DNA of 64,000 nucleotides from Pseudooceanicola endophyticus (GTDB taxonomy: Bacteria; Pseudomonadota; Alphaproteobacteria; Rhodobacterales; Rhodobacteraceae), in the NCBI RefSeq assembly GCF_018760365.1, contig NZ_JAHIAB010000002.1, forward strand, positions 124,001 to 188,000, written 5' to 3'. The notes beneath the pieces are model-generated. The model was given only the letters and a program-made list of their open reading frames with translations, searched no databases and was not told the DNA's origin. Shown here piece by piece: positions 41,373 through 50,125 of the stretch. The stretch's first letter is position 1, and each line of letters begins with the position of its first letter. The position numbers and the translations under genes are program-made.

Positions 41373-44249
41373 ATGACGGCATTCGTCATGCCGGGGGAGA
41401 CGCGGGACCTGGGCACGCCGGCGCGGGAGGGACGCCCCGTGCATCTGACCATCGACGGGGTGGCGGTGACGGTGCCCGAGGGCACCTCGGTGATGCGGGC
41501 GGCGGCGGAGGCGGGGCTGGCGATCCCGAAGCTCTGTGCCTCCGACAGCCTGGAGGCCTTCGGCTCCTGCCGGCTCTGCGTGGTCGAGATCGAGGGGCGG
41601 CGGGGCCTGCCGGCCGCCTGCACCACGCCGGTGCATCCGGGCATGGTGGTGCACACCCAGTCCGAGAAGCTGCGCAGGGTGCGGCTGGGGGTGATGGAGC
41701 TTTACATCTCGGATCATCCGCTCGACTGCCTGACCTGCGCGGCGAACGGCGATTGCGAGCTTCAGGACATGGCCGGGGCCGTCGGGCTGCGGGAGGTGCG
41801 CTATGTAACGGGGGCAAACCATTTCGAGGTGCGCGACACCTCCGGGCAGCGGAACCCCGAGTGGCGACCGGTGGACGAGAGCAATCCCTATTTCGCCTTT
41901 GATCCGTCGAAATGCATCGTCTGCAATCGCTGCGTGCGGGCCTGCGAGGAGGTGCAGGGGACCTTTGCGCTGACCCTTGAGGGGCGGGGCTTCGAAAGCC
42001 GCGTCGCGACCGGGGGGGCGGATTTCATGGCCTCGGACTGCGTAAGCTGCGGCGCCTGCGTGCAGGCCTGTCCGACCGCCACCCTGCAGGAGAAGAGCGT
42101 GATCGCGCAGGGCCTGCCGACCCGCTCGGTGCTGACCACCTGCGCCTATTGCGGGGTGGGCTGTTCCTTCCGGGCCGAGCTGCAGGGCGACCGGCTGGTG
42201 CGCATGGTGCCTTCGAAGGAAGGCCGGGCGAACCATGGCCATTCCTGCGTGAAGGGGCGCTTTGCCTATGGTTATGCCAGCCATCCCGACCGCATCACCC
42301 GGCCGATGATCCGCGACAGCATCGAGGATCCCTGGCGCGAGGTCGGCTGGGCCGAGGCGCTGGCCTTTGCCGCCGGGCGGCTGCGCGCGATCCAGCAGGC
42401 GCACGGGCGGCGCAGCATCGGGGTGATCACCTCAAGCCGCTGCACCAACGAGGAAACCTTCCTGGTGCAGAAGCTGGCGCGGGCGGTCTTTCGCAACAAC
42501 AACACCGACACCTGCGCGCGGGTCTGCCATTCGCCAACCGGCTACGGGCTGGGCCAGGCCTTCGGCACCTCGGCGGGGACGCAGGATTTCGACAGTGTCG
42601 AGGCCAGCGACGTGATCCTGGTGATCGGCGCCAACCCGACCGATGCCCATCCGGTCTTTGCCAGCCGGATGAAGAAGCGGCTGCGGGCGGGGGCGCGGCT
42701 GATCGTCATCGATCCGCGCCGCATCGACCTGGTGCGTTCGCCCCATGTGGCGGCTGCCCATCACCTGGCGCTGCGGCCCGGCACCAACGTGGCGGTGGTC
42801 AGCGCCATGGCCCATGTCATCGTCACCGAGGGGCTGATCGACGAGGCCTATATCCGGACGCGCTGCGACTGGGACGAATACCTGGCCTATGCGGCCTTCA
42901 TTGCCGATCCGCGCCATGGCCCCGAGGCCACGGAGCTGCTGAGCGGCGTGCCTGCTGCGGAGCTGCGCGCCGCCGCGCGGCTTTACGCGACGGGGGGCAA
43001 TGGCGCGATCTATTACGGGCTGGGGGTGACAGAGCATTCCCAGGGCTCCACCGCCGTGATGGGGATCGCCAACCTGGCCATGCTGACCGGCAACATGGGG
43101 CGCAAGGGGGTGGGGGTGAACCCGCTCAGGGGGCAGAACAACGTGCAGGGGGCCTGCGACATGGGTTCCTTCCCGCATGAGCTGCCGGGCTACCGCCATG
43201 TGAAGAACGCCGATGTGCGCGCGATCTACGAGGCCGCCTGGGGCGTGCCGATCGACCCGGAACCGGGGCTGCGCATTCCCAACATGCTGGATGCGGCGCT
43301 GGAGGGGCGCTTCCGAGGGCTTTATTGCCAGGGCGAGGACATCCTGCAATCGGACCCGGATACGATGCATGTGGCCGCCGGTCTGAAGGCGATGGACTGC
43401 GTCATCGTCCAGGACCTGTTCCTGAACGAGACGGCGCAATATGCCCATGTCTTCCTGCCCGGCTCCAGCTTCCTTGAGAAGGACGGCACCTTCACCAATG
43501 CCGAGCGCCGGATCAACCGGGTGCGCGCGGTGATGCGGCCCCGGAACGGCCATGCCGACTGGGAGGTGACGCAGATGCTGGCCAATGCCATGGGGGCGGA
43601 TTGGCGCTATGGCCACCCCTCGCAGATCATGGAGGAGATCGCGCGCACCACCCCCTCCTTCGCCGCCGTGAGCTACGATCTGCTGGATCAGGAGGGCAGC
43701 GTGCAGTGGCCCTGCAATGCCGAACACCCCGAGGGCACGCCGCTGATGCATGTCGACGGCTTCGTGCGGGGGCGGGGGCGCTTCATCGTGACGGAATACC
43801 TGCCGACGGATGAGAAGACCGGGCCGCGCTTTCCGCTGCTGCTGACCACCGGGCGGATCCTGTCGCAGTACAATGTCGGCGCCCAGACCCGGCGGACCCC
43901 GAATGCGCAATGGCATGGTGAGGACCGGCTGGAGATCCACCCCCATGATGCCGAGCTGCGCGGCGTGCAGGAGGGCGACTGGGTGCGGCTTGCCTCGCGC
44001 TCCGGAGAGACCAGCCTGCGGGCGACGCTGACGGATCGGGTCAGTCCCGGGGTGGTCTATACAACCTTCCATCATCCCGATACGCAGGCCAACGTGATCA
44101 CGACGGATGTCTCGGACTGGGCGACGAACTGCCCGGAATACAAGGTGACGGCGGTGCAGGTAAGCCTGTCGAACGGCCCCACGGACGGGCAGCGCGCCCG
44201 GGCCGCCCGGGCCGGGCGGTCGCGGCGCATCCTGCCGGCAGCGGAGTAG
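41373..44249 (+). CDS. fdsA: NAD-dependent formate dehydrogenase, catalytic alpha subunit (molybdenum)
   Basis: The product is 958 residues. The N-terminal [2Fe-2S] site uses Cys55, Cys66, Cys69 and Cys83; the His-Cys3 cluster lies at HPLDCLTCAANGDC (from residue 115); two [4Fe-4S] sites are at Cys181/184/187/191 and Cys223/226/229/233; the Mo-domain cluster begins CAYCGVGC (Cys257). The active-site cysteine that binds Mo is Cys385 in ARVCHSPTG, so this is a Cys rather than selenocysteine enzyme. The bis-MGD domains follow (TEHSQGSTAVMGIANL, MDCVIVQDLFLNETA). It oxidises formate to CO2 in the cytoplasm. The start at 41373 follows GGTGGAG. Confidence 0.97.
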   Translation: MTAFVMPGETRDLGTPAREGRPVHLTIDGVAVTVPEGTSVMRAAAEAGLAIPKLCASDSLEAFGSCRLCVVEIEGRRGLPAACTTPVHPGMVVHTQSEKLRRVRLGVMELYISDHPLDCLTCAANGDCELQDMAGAVGLREVRYVTGANHFEVRDTSGQRNPEWRPVDESNPYFAFDPSKCIVCNRCVRACEEVQGTFALTLEGRGFESRVATGGADFMASDCVSCGACVQACPTATLQEKSVIAQGLPTRSVLTTCAYCGVGCSFRAELQGDRLVRMVPSKEGRANHGHSCVKGRFAYGYASHPDRITRPMIRDSIEDPWREVGWAEALAFAAGRLRAIQQAHGRRSIGVITSSRCTNEETFLVQKLARAVFRNNNTDTCARVCHSPTGYGLGQAFGTSAGTQDFDSVEASDVILVIGANPTDAHPVFASRMKKRLRAGARLIVIDPRRIDLVRSPHVAAAHHLALRPGTNVAVVSAMAHVIVTEGLIDEAYIRTRCDWDEYLAYAAFIADPRHGPEATELLSGVPAAELRAAARLYATGGNGAIYYGLGVTEHSQGSTAVMGIANLAMLTGNMGRKGVGVNPLRGQNNVQGACDMGSFPHELPGYRHVKNADVRAIYEAAWGVPIDPEPGLRIPNMLDAALEGRFRGLYCQGEDILQSDPDTMHVAAGLKAMDCVIVQDLFLNETAQYAHVFLPGSSFLEKDGTFTNAERRINRVRAVMRPRNGHADWEVTQMLANAMGADWRYGHPSQIMEEIARTTPSFAAVSYDLLDQEGSVQWPCNAEHPEGTPLMHVDGFVRGRGRFIVTEYLPTDEKTGPRFPLLLTTGRILSQYNVGAQTRRTPNAQWHGEDRLEIHPHDAELRGVQEGDWVRLASRSGETSLRATLTDRVSPGVVYTTFHHPDTQANVITTDVSDWATNCPEYKVTAVQVSLSNGPTDGQRARAARAGRSRRILPAAE

Positions 44250-44252
44250 AAG

Positions 44253-45065
44253 ATGGTGAAAGCGGTTCAGAGCCTTTCGGGATGGGCGGTGCGCGATGCG
44301 CTGCACGAGGTCACCCGGAGCCTTCCGGAGGAATGGCCGGTGGCGCTGGTCTATGACGGCGCGACCCAGGCGGTGATGATGTGCTCTCCGCAGGACCTGG
44401 AGGATTTCGCGCTGGGCTTCTCGCTCAGCGAGGGGATCATCGCGGGGCCGCAGGATGTGCGCGACCTCGAGATCGTCGAGCATGAGGCGGGTTCGGAAGC
44501 GCGGTTCTGGCTGGAGGCGGGGCGCGGCAATGCGCTGAAGACCCGGCGGCGGGCGATGGCGGGGCCGGTGGGCTGCGGCCTGTGTGGCATCGACAGCCTG
44601 ACAGAGGCCAGCCGGGCGCTGCCGGTGCTGAGCGGCGGTCCGGTCTTTGACGCCGGGGAGATCGCGGCGGGGGCGGCGGCGCTGCGCGGCTGCCAGCCGC
44701 TGCATGACCAGACCCGGGCCGTCCATGCGGCGGGCTTCCTGGTGCCGGGCGACGGGCTGGTGATGGCGCGCGAGGACGTGGGGCGGCACAATGCGCTCGA
44801 CAAGCTGATCGGGGCGCTGGCGCGGGCGGGGACAGACCCGGCCTCGGGGGCCTTCGTGATGACCAGCCGGCTTTCGGTCGAGCTGGTGCAGAAGGCGGCC
44901 TTCGCGGGCTGCCGGATGATCGTCGCGGTCTCGGCGCCGACGGCCCATGCGGTGCGCCAGGGCCAGGCGGCGGGGATCACCCTGGCGGGTTTCGCCCGCG
45001 ATGGCGGCTTCGATCTCTACACCCATCCCGAACGGGTCCGCAGCGGAGGCGCCGATGTCGCCTGA
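44253..45065 (+). CDS. fdhD: Sulfurtransferase FdhD (FdsC) for formate dehydrogenase
   Basis: The product is 270 residues. The CGLCG loop (Cys108, Cys111), used to carry sulfur from a cysteine desulfurase to the molybdenum cofactor, is present, with the FALGFSLSEGII helix (about residue 52) and REDVGRHNALDKLIG (about residue 172), a family signature. It is required for active formate dehydrogenase. It starts 3 bases after the fdsA stop and overlaps fdsD by 11 bases. Confidence 0.95.
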   Translation: MVKAVQSLSGWAVRDALHEVTRSLPEEWPVALVYDGATQAVMMCSPQDLEDFALGFSLSEGIIAGPQDVRDLEIVEHEAGSEARFWLEAGRGNALKTRRRAMAGPVGCGLCGIDSLTEASRALPVLSGGPVFDAGEIAAGAAALRGCQPLHDQTRAVHAAGFLVPGDGLVMAREDVGRHNALDKLIGALARAGTDPASGAFVMTSRLSVELVQKAAFAGCRMIVAVSAPTAHAVRQGQAAGITLAGFARDGGFDLYTHPERVRSGGADVA

Positions 45066-45285
45066 CACCCGGTCCAGCGAGAAGCTCGTGATCATGGCGA
45101 ACCAGATCGCCGGCTTCTTTCGCGCCCAGCCCGGGACGGACCAGGCGGAGCGCGTCGCCGCGCATCTGAACGATTTCTGGGATCCCGGGATGCGGGCGCA
45201 GTTCCTGGCTCTGGCCGAGGCGGGGGCGGCCTTCGATCCGCTGGTACGCGCGGCCGTGCCCTTCGTGCGGCGCCCGCTGGACTGA
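45055..45285 (+). CDS. fdsD: Formate dehydrogenase delta subunit
   Basis: The product is 76 residues. MANQIAGFFRAQPG (about residues 14-27) and HLNDFWDPGMRAQFL (about residues 37-51) are the family blocks. FdsD is a small accessory protein found with FdsGBA and thought to support cofactor insertion or assembly. It overlaps the end of fdhD and is the last gene of the operon. Confidence 0.92.
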   Translation: MSPDTRSSEKLVIMANQIAGFFRAQPGTDQAERVAAHLNDFWDPGMRAQFLALAEAGAAFDPLVRAAVPFVRRPLD

Positions 45286-45356
45286 GGGGGCGTGCCCCTG
45301 GACCGGGGGCGGTCCGGCTGCGGGCCGGGCAGGACCGTATTTGGGGAAAGATGAAA
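45286..45356 (+). repeat. Modular palindromic repeat, degenerate copy 8
   Basis: Starting directly after the fdsD stop: GGGGGCGTGCCCC, a GGACC..GGTCC hairpin, a CCGG-rich part, then CGTATTTGGGGAAAGATGAA. The modules are present but eroded. It sits between convergent genes. Confidence 0.7.
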
Positions 45357-45390
45357 GGGGCGCCGTCGGGGCTGCCCCTTTGCCGTTCGC

Positions 45391-47427
45391 TCAGGCCAGG
45401 CGGGTGAGGCGCAGGGCGTCGTAGATCGCCGCGTGGATGTTGCGCGAAGCCACCGCATCGCCGATCCGGGCCAGGTCGAAGCCGGCTTCGGGGCGATGGG
45501 CGGGGAAGGGTGCGCGCCCGTCGATCAGGGCCTGCTGGTCGATCTCTCCGCCGTTGCGCGACATCGGCTTCAGCTCGAAGTAAAGCTCGTCGAGCGGGCG
45601 GGTGCCGTTGTTGACCACCACGTGGTCGAAGCGGCGCTCTTCGGTCAGGGCCGAGTAATCGGTGCCGATCCGGGCGGTCAGCCCGTTGCCGGCGCGCACC
45701 AGCGCCAGCAGGCGGCGCGCGATGGTGAAGGTCACCCGGTGGCCCTGAAGGCTGCGCATGTAGGGCGTCAGGTTCATGCCCATCACCTCGGGGACGACGG
45801 TGCGGTCGGGGCTCATCAGCTCCACCTCGGCGCCGCGGGTGGCGAGGATCTCGGCGGTCTGGATGCCGGCATGATCGCCCGCCTCGTCATAGACCAGGAT
45901 GCGCCCCTCTGGGCGGGCCTCGCCCGAGAGCACGTCCCAGGGCGAGAGCGCCAGATGACCGCCGGGCCCGGCCAGATCGGTCGAGGGCAGCCCGCCGGTG
46001 GCGATGATCACCAGGTCGGGAGAGAGGGCGGTGATGTCCTCGGCCTCGGCCCAGGTGTTGAAGCGGAACTGCACGCCGGCCTCGGTGCAGCGCTCTGTGC
46101 GCCAGTCGATGATGCCCAGAAGTTCGCTCCGGCGCTTGTCCTGGGCGGCGAGGCGGACCTGGCCGCCGGGCTGGTCGGCGACCTCGAAGACGGTGACCGC
46201 ATGGCCGCGGGCGGCGGCGACGCGGGCGGCTTCGAGGCCCGCCGGGCCGGCGCCGACCACCACCACCTGTTTCGCGGTTTCGGCGGCGGCGATGGCATGG
46301 GGCTGCGAAAGCTCCCGGCCCGTGGAGGGGTTGTGAATGCACAGCGCCGCGCCGCCGGCATAGATCCGGTCGAGGCAGTAGGTGGCGCCGACGCAGGGGC
46401 GGATGCTGTGTTCCTGACCGCTGGCGATCTTATTGACGATATGGGGATCGGCCATGTGGGCGCGGGTCATGCCCACCATGTCCAGCAACCCCTCAGAGAC
46501 CGCGTGGCGGGCGGTGGCGACATCCTGGATCTTGGCGGCATGGAAGGTGGGCAGGCCGACCTCGGCGCGGATGCGGCCGGCGAAATCCAGATGCGGGGCC
46601 GAGCGCATGCCCTGCACCGGGATCACGTCGGTCAGCGCGGCATCGGTGTCGATGCGGCCGCGGATCACGTTCAGGAAATCCACGAGGCCCCGGTCGCGCA
46701 GGGTCTTCGCGATGGTCAGCCCGTCGTCTTCGCTGATGCCGCCGGGCTGTTGGTCATCGGCGGTGAAGCGGATGCCGACCAGAAAGTTGGGGCCGGTGCG
46801 ATCGCGGATCGCCTGAAGCACCTCGGCGGGAAAGCGCATCCGGGCGGCCAGGTCACCGCCATAGGGGGCGTCAAGATGGTTCAGGTGCCCCGACCAGAAG
46901 GCGTCCAGCAGATGGCCGTAGGCCTCAAGCTCGATCCCGTCGAGGCCGGCCTGCTGCATCCGCTCTGCCGCATCGGCATAGTCGCGGATCACCCGGGCAA
47001 AGTCGAAATCCTCCATCACCTTGGGGAAGGCGCGGTGGGCGGGTTCGCGGGCCGGGCCCGGCGCCAGGGTGGGCAGCCAGTCACCGGTGTCCCAGCGGGT
47101 GCGCCAGCCCAGGTGCGTGAGCTGGATCATCACCGCGCAGCCATGGTCGTGGCATGCGTCGCTCAGCGCCTTCATCCAGGGCACCACCTCGTCCTTCCAG
47201 GCGGTGACGTTGTTGAACGCCGCCGGGCTGTCGCGCGACACGATGGCCGATCCGGCGGTCATCGTCAGCGCCAGCCCGCCCTTTGCCCGTTCGACATGAT
47301 AGGCGCGGTAACGCTCTTTCGGCAGGCCGTCCTCGGGGTAGGCGGGTTCGTGGCTGGAGGTCATCAGCCGGTTCTTCAGCGTCAGGTGCTTCAGCTGGAA
47401 GGGTTGCAGGAGGGGATCGGCAGACAT
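45391..47427 (-). CDS. Trimethylamine dehydrogenase/DgcA-like flavin and iron-sulfur oxidoreductase
   Basis: The product is 678 residues. An N-terminal old-yellow-enzyme TIM barrel (residues 1-340; LTLKNRLMTSSHEPAYPEDG, IQLTHLGWRTRWD) is followed by a Cys cluster for one [4Fe-4S] (RPCVGATYC and ALCIHNP, about residues 340-370) and two Rossmann domains with VVVVGAGPAGLEAARVA (about residue 388). This is the architecture of trimethylamine/dimethylamine dehydrogenase, 2,4-dienoyl-CoA reductase, N-methylproline demethylase and DgcA (dimethylglycine). The opening SSHEPAY region looks most like the DgcA/N-methylproline group. The neighbourhood (formate dehydrogenase, creatinase) favours an N-demethylase, by inference. 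Confidence 0.82.
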   Translation of the reverse strand: MSADPLLQPFQLKHLTLKNRLMTSSHEPAYPEDGLPKERYRAYHVERAKGGLALTMTAGSAIVSRDSPAAFNNVTAWKDEVVPWMKALSDACHDHGCAVMIQLTHLGWRTRWDTGDWLPTLAPGPAREPAHRAFPKVMEDFDFARVIRDYADAAERMQQAGLDGIELEAYGHLLDAFWSGHLNHLDAPYGGDLAARMRFPAEVLQAIRDRTGPNFLVGIRFTADDQQPGGISEDDGLTIAKTLRDRGLVDFLNVIRGRIDTDAALTDVIPVQGMRSAPHLDFAGRIRAEVGLPTFHAAKIQDVATARHAVSEGLLDMVGMTRAHMADPHIVNKIASGQEHSIRPCVGATYCLDRIYAGGAALCIHNPSTGRELSQPHAIAAAETAKQVVVVGAGPAGLEAARVAAARGHAVTVFEVADQPGGQVRLAAQDKRRSELLGIIDWRTERCTEAGVQFRFNTWAEAEDITALSPDLVIIATGGLPSTDLAGPGGHLALSPWDVLSGEARPEGRILVYDEAGDHAGIQTAEILATRGAEVELMSPDRTVVPEVMGMNLTPYMRSLQGHRVTFTIARRLLALVRAGNGLTARIGTDYSALTEERRFDHVVVNNGTRPLDELYFELKPMSRNGGEIDQQALIDGRAPFPAHRPEAGFDLARIGDAVASRNIHAAIYDALRLTRLA

Positions 47428-47741
47428 GGCGTCCTCTTCGCGGTCGGGTCCTGGCGCGCAGCAGATACCGAGGCGGGGCAGCCTGCCAAGAGGCTGCGGT
47501 GACCCCACGTCGCTTCCCGCGCGCAGGATGTCGCAAAGCGGAAACGGCCCGGTTTCGCGGCTGCGGCAATTTGCCTGTGATTTGGGCAATGCACGCCTGG
47601 GGTGATCTGCAATGGATGAGAGAAACACTCGGGATTGACGTAACCGAGTAATTCAGTCAGAAATGCGGACAACCAGACCGGCACGGGGCGGAACAGGAGG
47701 CTCCCGCCGGTGTGCCCAGTTTCTCCGGGAGGACCGACCGC
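47428..47741. promoter_or_regulatory. Divergent region before the imelysin gene, with an operator-like dyad over the -35
   Basis: This is 314 bases. ACTCGG and CCGAGT (47627-47632 and 47644-47649) flank TTGACG (47635-47640), a candidate -35 for the imelysin gene. GGCAATTTGCC (47565-47575) is a second palindrome. Imelysin genes are usually induced by low iron, so an iron regulator is the likely occupant. No gene is seen. Confidence 0.4.
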
Positions 47742-49004
47742 ATGATCCGACGACTGACAGCCGCTGCCACGCTTGGCGCCCTGGCTGCCGTGCCCGCCCA
47801 GGCGCAGGACAAGACAGAGGTGCTTGGCACCTATGCCGATATCGCGCTGGCGGCCTATGGCGACAGCCTGAGCACCGCGACGCGGTTGCAGGACGCCGTG
47901 TCGGCGCTGATCGCGCAGCCCTCGGCCGAGACGCTGGAGGCCGCGAAGGCCGCCTGGCTGGCCGCCCGCGTGCCCTACCAGCAGACCGAGGCCTTCCGCT
48001 TCGGCAATCCGATCGTCGATGACTGGGAAGGCAAGGTGAATGCCTGGCCGCTGGACGAGGGGCTGATCGACTACGTGGATCCCTCCTACGGCGGGCAGAG
48101 CGACGAGAACCGCTATGCGGTGCTGAATGTCATCGCCACCCCCAGCTTCACCCTGTCGGGGCAGCAGGTGGATGCGGCGCAGATCACCCCGGCGCTGCTG
48201 TCGGACACGCTTCAGGAGGCCGACAGCGTCGAGGCCAATGTGGCGACCGGCTATCATGCCATCGAATTCCTGCTTTGGGGGCAGGACCTGAACGGCACCG
48301 CGCCCGGCGCCGGCAACCGCCCCTGGACGGATTACGCCGCCGGGGAGGCCTGCACCCATGGCAATTGCGACCGGCGCGGCGCCTACCTGGCAGCGGCGAG
48401 CGCGCTTCTGGTCTCGGATCTGGAGTGGATGACGGCGCAGTGGCAGGGCGATGGTGCGGCGCGCACGGCGCTGCTGGACAATCCCGATGCCGGGATCATC
48501 GCCATGCTGACCGGCATGGGCAGCCTTTCCTACGGGGAACAGGCGGGCGAGCGGATGAAGCTGGGCGTGCTGCTGAACGATCCCGAGGAAGAGCATGACT
48601 GCTTCTCGGACAACACCCACAACAGCCATTTCTACGACGGGCTGGGCATCCGCAACGTCTACCTCGGGCGTTATGTCGGCGTTGACGGCACGGTGACCAG
48701 CGGGCCCGCGCTGTCCGATCTGGTGGCCGCCGCCGATCCGCAGGTCGATGCGGCGCTGCGCGGCCAGCTGGATGCCACCATGGCCCGCCTGACCGAGCTC
48801 AAGGTCGCCGCCGAAGGGGGCCTGTCCTACGACATGATGCTGGCCCGCGGCAATGACCGGGGCGAAGCGCTGATCATGAACGCGGTCGATGCGCTGGTCA
48901 CTCAGACCCGGGGCATCGAACGCGCCGTCGCCGCCCTCAACCTTGAGCAGATCGGCTTCGAAGGATCCGACAGCCTCGACAACCCCAACGCCGTCTTCGA
49001 ATGA
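47742..49004 (+). CDS. Imelysin-family periplasmic protein (peptidase M75, IrpA-like)
   Basis: The product is 420 residues. The signal peptide ends near AQAQD (residue 22). The imelysin GxHxxE motif is intact at residues 170-175 (GYHAIE), and a second conserved block DCFSDNTHNSH lies near residue 286. Imelysins were named as insulin-cleaving metallopeptidases, but the family is now linked to iron uptake (EfeO/M75, IrpA). It is the first gene of an iron-handling group. GGGAGGA precedes the ATG. Any peptidase activity is unproven. Confidence 0.9.
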   Translation: MIRRLTAAATLGALAAVPAQAQDKTEVLGTYADIALAAYGDSLSTATRLQDAVSALIAQPSAETLEAAKAAWLAARVPYQQTEAFRFGNPIVDDWEGKVNAWPLDEGLIDYVDPSYGGQSDENRYAVLNVIATPSFTLSGQQVDAAQITPALLSDTLQEADSVEANVATGYHAIEFLLWGQDLNGTAPGAGNRPWTDYAAGEACTHGNCDRRGAYLAAASALLVSDLEWMTAQWQGDGAARTALLDNPDAGIIAMLTGMGSLSYGEQAGERMKLGVLLNDPEEEHDCFSDNTHNSHFYDGLGIRNVYLGRYVGVDGTVTSGPALSDLVAAADPQVDAALRGQLDATMARLTELKVAAEGGLSYDMMLARGNDRGEALIMNAVDALVTQTRGIERAVAALNLEQIGFEGSDSLDNPNAVFE

Positions 49005-49089
49005 CCTGACGGACGGGCCCTCCCACAGGGTGCGGGCGGGTCCGGCCCCCCGCAGCCCGGCTCTGAACGACCCGGAAAGGATGAACACC

Positions 49090-49365
49090 ATGATGGTCTG
49101 CCACTGCATGTCGATCACCGACCGCGACATTCATGCCGCGATCGACTGGATGCGCTCTGCCGACCCCGAGACGATCATCACCCCCGGCAAGATCTACCGC
49201 GCCCTGGGCAAGAAGGCCGACTGCGGCGGCTGCCTGCCGCTGTTCATGGATACCATGTGCAAGTCTTCGAACTTCGAAGTGCCCGATACCCTGCGCAACC
49301 TGCGCCGCCGCCGCGGTTTCGAGGCCGCCGACGGCACCTCCCAGCGGGTCGGCGCCCGCCTCTGA
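49090..49365 (+). CDS. bfd: Bacterioferritin-associated ferredoxin-like protein
   Basis: The product is about 91 residues. The [2Fe-2S] ligands of Bfd are visible: CHC at residues 4-6 and CGGC near residues 43-46, within the BFD/Fer2 fold ([11 protein letters not shown]). Bfd reduces the iron core of bacterioferritin so that stored iron is released. The gene lies 157 bases before bfr, fitting that role. The start is uncertain between ATGs at 49081, 49090 and 49093; 49090 has AAGGA at the best distance. The C-terminal 40 residues are basic and longer than in E. coli Bfd. Confidence 0.9.
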   Translation: MMVCHCMSITDRDIHAAIDWMRSADPETIITPGKIYRALGKKADCGGCLPLFMDTMCKSSNFEVPDTLRNLRRRRGFEAADGTSQRVGARL

Positions 49366-49522
49366 TCCCCCGGTCGGGTGTTACCCCGCCGCCGGGTCGC
49401 GACGATTTCGCGTCCCCTTCGGGTCCTTTTGTCTTGCGAACCCCTCTGCCTTTCGGGGTAGTCTCCCCGCACCGAAAGTCGCGCGGGGACGCCCCCCGCG
49501 CATCTCGACAAGGAGAGAACGG

Positions 49523-50008
49523 ATGAAAGGCGACGCGAAGGTCATCGAATACCTTAACGCAGCCCTGCGCAGCGAACTGACCGCGGTCAGCCAGTACTGG
49601 CTGCACTACCGGCTTCAGGAAGACTGGGGTTTTGGCAAGATCGCCAAGAAATCGCGCGAGGAAAGCATCGAGGAGATGCACCACGCCGACAAGCTGATCC
49701 AGCGGATCATCTTCCTGGAAGGCCATCCGAACCTGCAGAAGCTCGACGCGCTGCGCATCGGGGAAAACCTGAAGGAAACCCTGGAAGCCGACCTGGCCGC
49801 CGAAAAGGACGCCTGGGCGCTTTACAAGGAAGCCCGCGAATATTGCACCCAGATCGGCGACTATATCTCGAAGGACCTCTTCGATGAGCTGCTGGCCGAC
49901 GAGGAAGGCCATATCGACTTCCTCGAAACCCAGTTGGATCTGCACGACAACATCGGCGCGCAGAACTATGGCATGTTGAACGCTTCCTCCGCCGACGAGG
50001 CCGAGTAA
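49523..50008 (+). CDS. bfr: Bacterioferritin
   Basis: The product is 161 residues. The haem ligand Met52 is present (EEMHHADK), as are ferroxidase residues Glu18, Glu51, His54, Glu94 and the [12 protein letters not shown] block (Glu127, His130). The 24-mer stores iron as a ferric mineral in the cytoplasm. AAGGAGAG precedes the ATG. The C-terminus has an extra SSADEAE tail. A strong hairpin follows the stop. It pairs functionally with bfd. Confidence 0.97.
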   Translation: MKGDAKVIEYLNAALRSELTAVSQYWLHYRLQEDWGFGKIAKKSREESIEEMHHADKLIQRIIFLEGHPNLQKLDALRIGENLKETLEADLAAEKDAWALYKEAREYCTQIGDYISKDLFDELLADEEGHIDFLETQLDLHDNIGAQNYGMLNASSADEAE

Positions 50009-50019
50009 GCCGCTCGCCT

Positions 50020-50045
50020 CCGCGTCCCGGTGCGCCGGGACGCGG
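50020..50045 (+). terminator. Hairpin after bacterioferritin
   Basis: CCGCGTCCCGG and CCGGGACGCGG form a perfect 11-bp stem with a TGCG loop, 11 bases after the stop. It has no T-tract. Confidence 0.55.
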
Positions 50046-50125
50046 ACACGCCGGACGTGTAAATTCCGATTGATTTGCTTGGGTATTTCGGGCACCTCCC
50101 TTGGGGGAAGGAGATCCCCCGACAG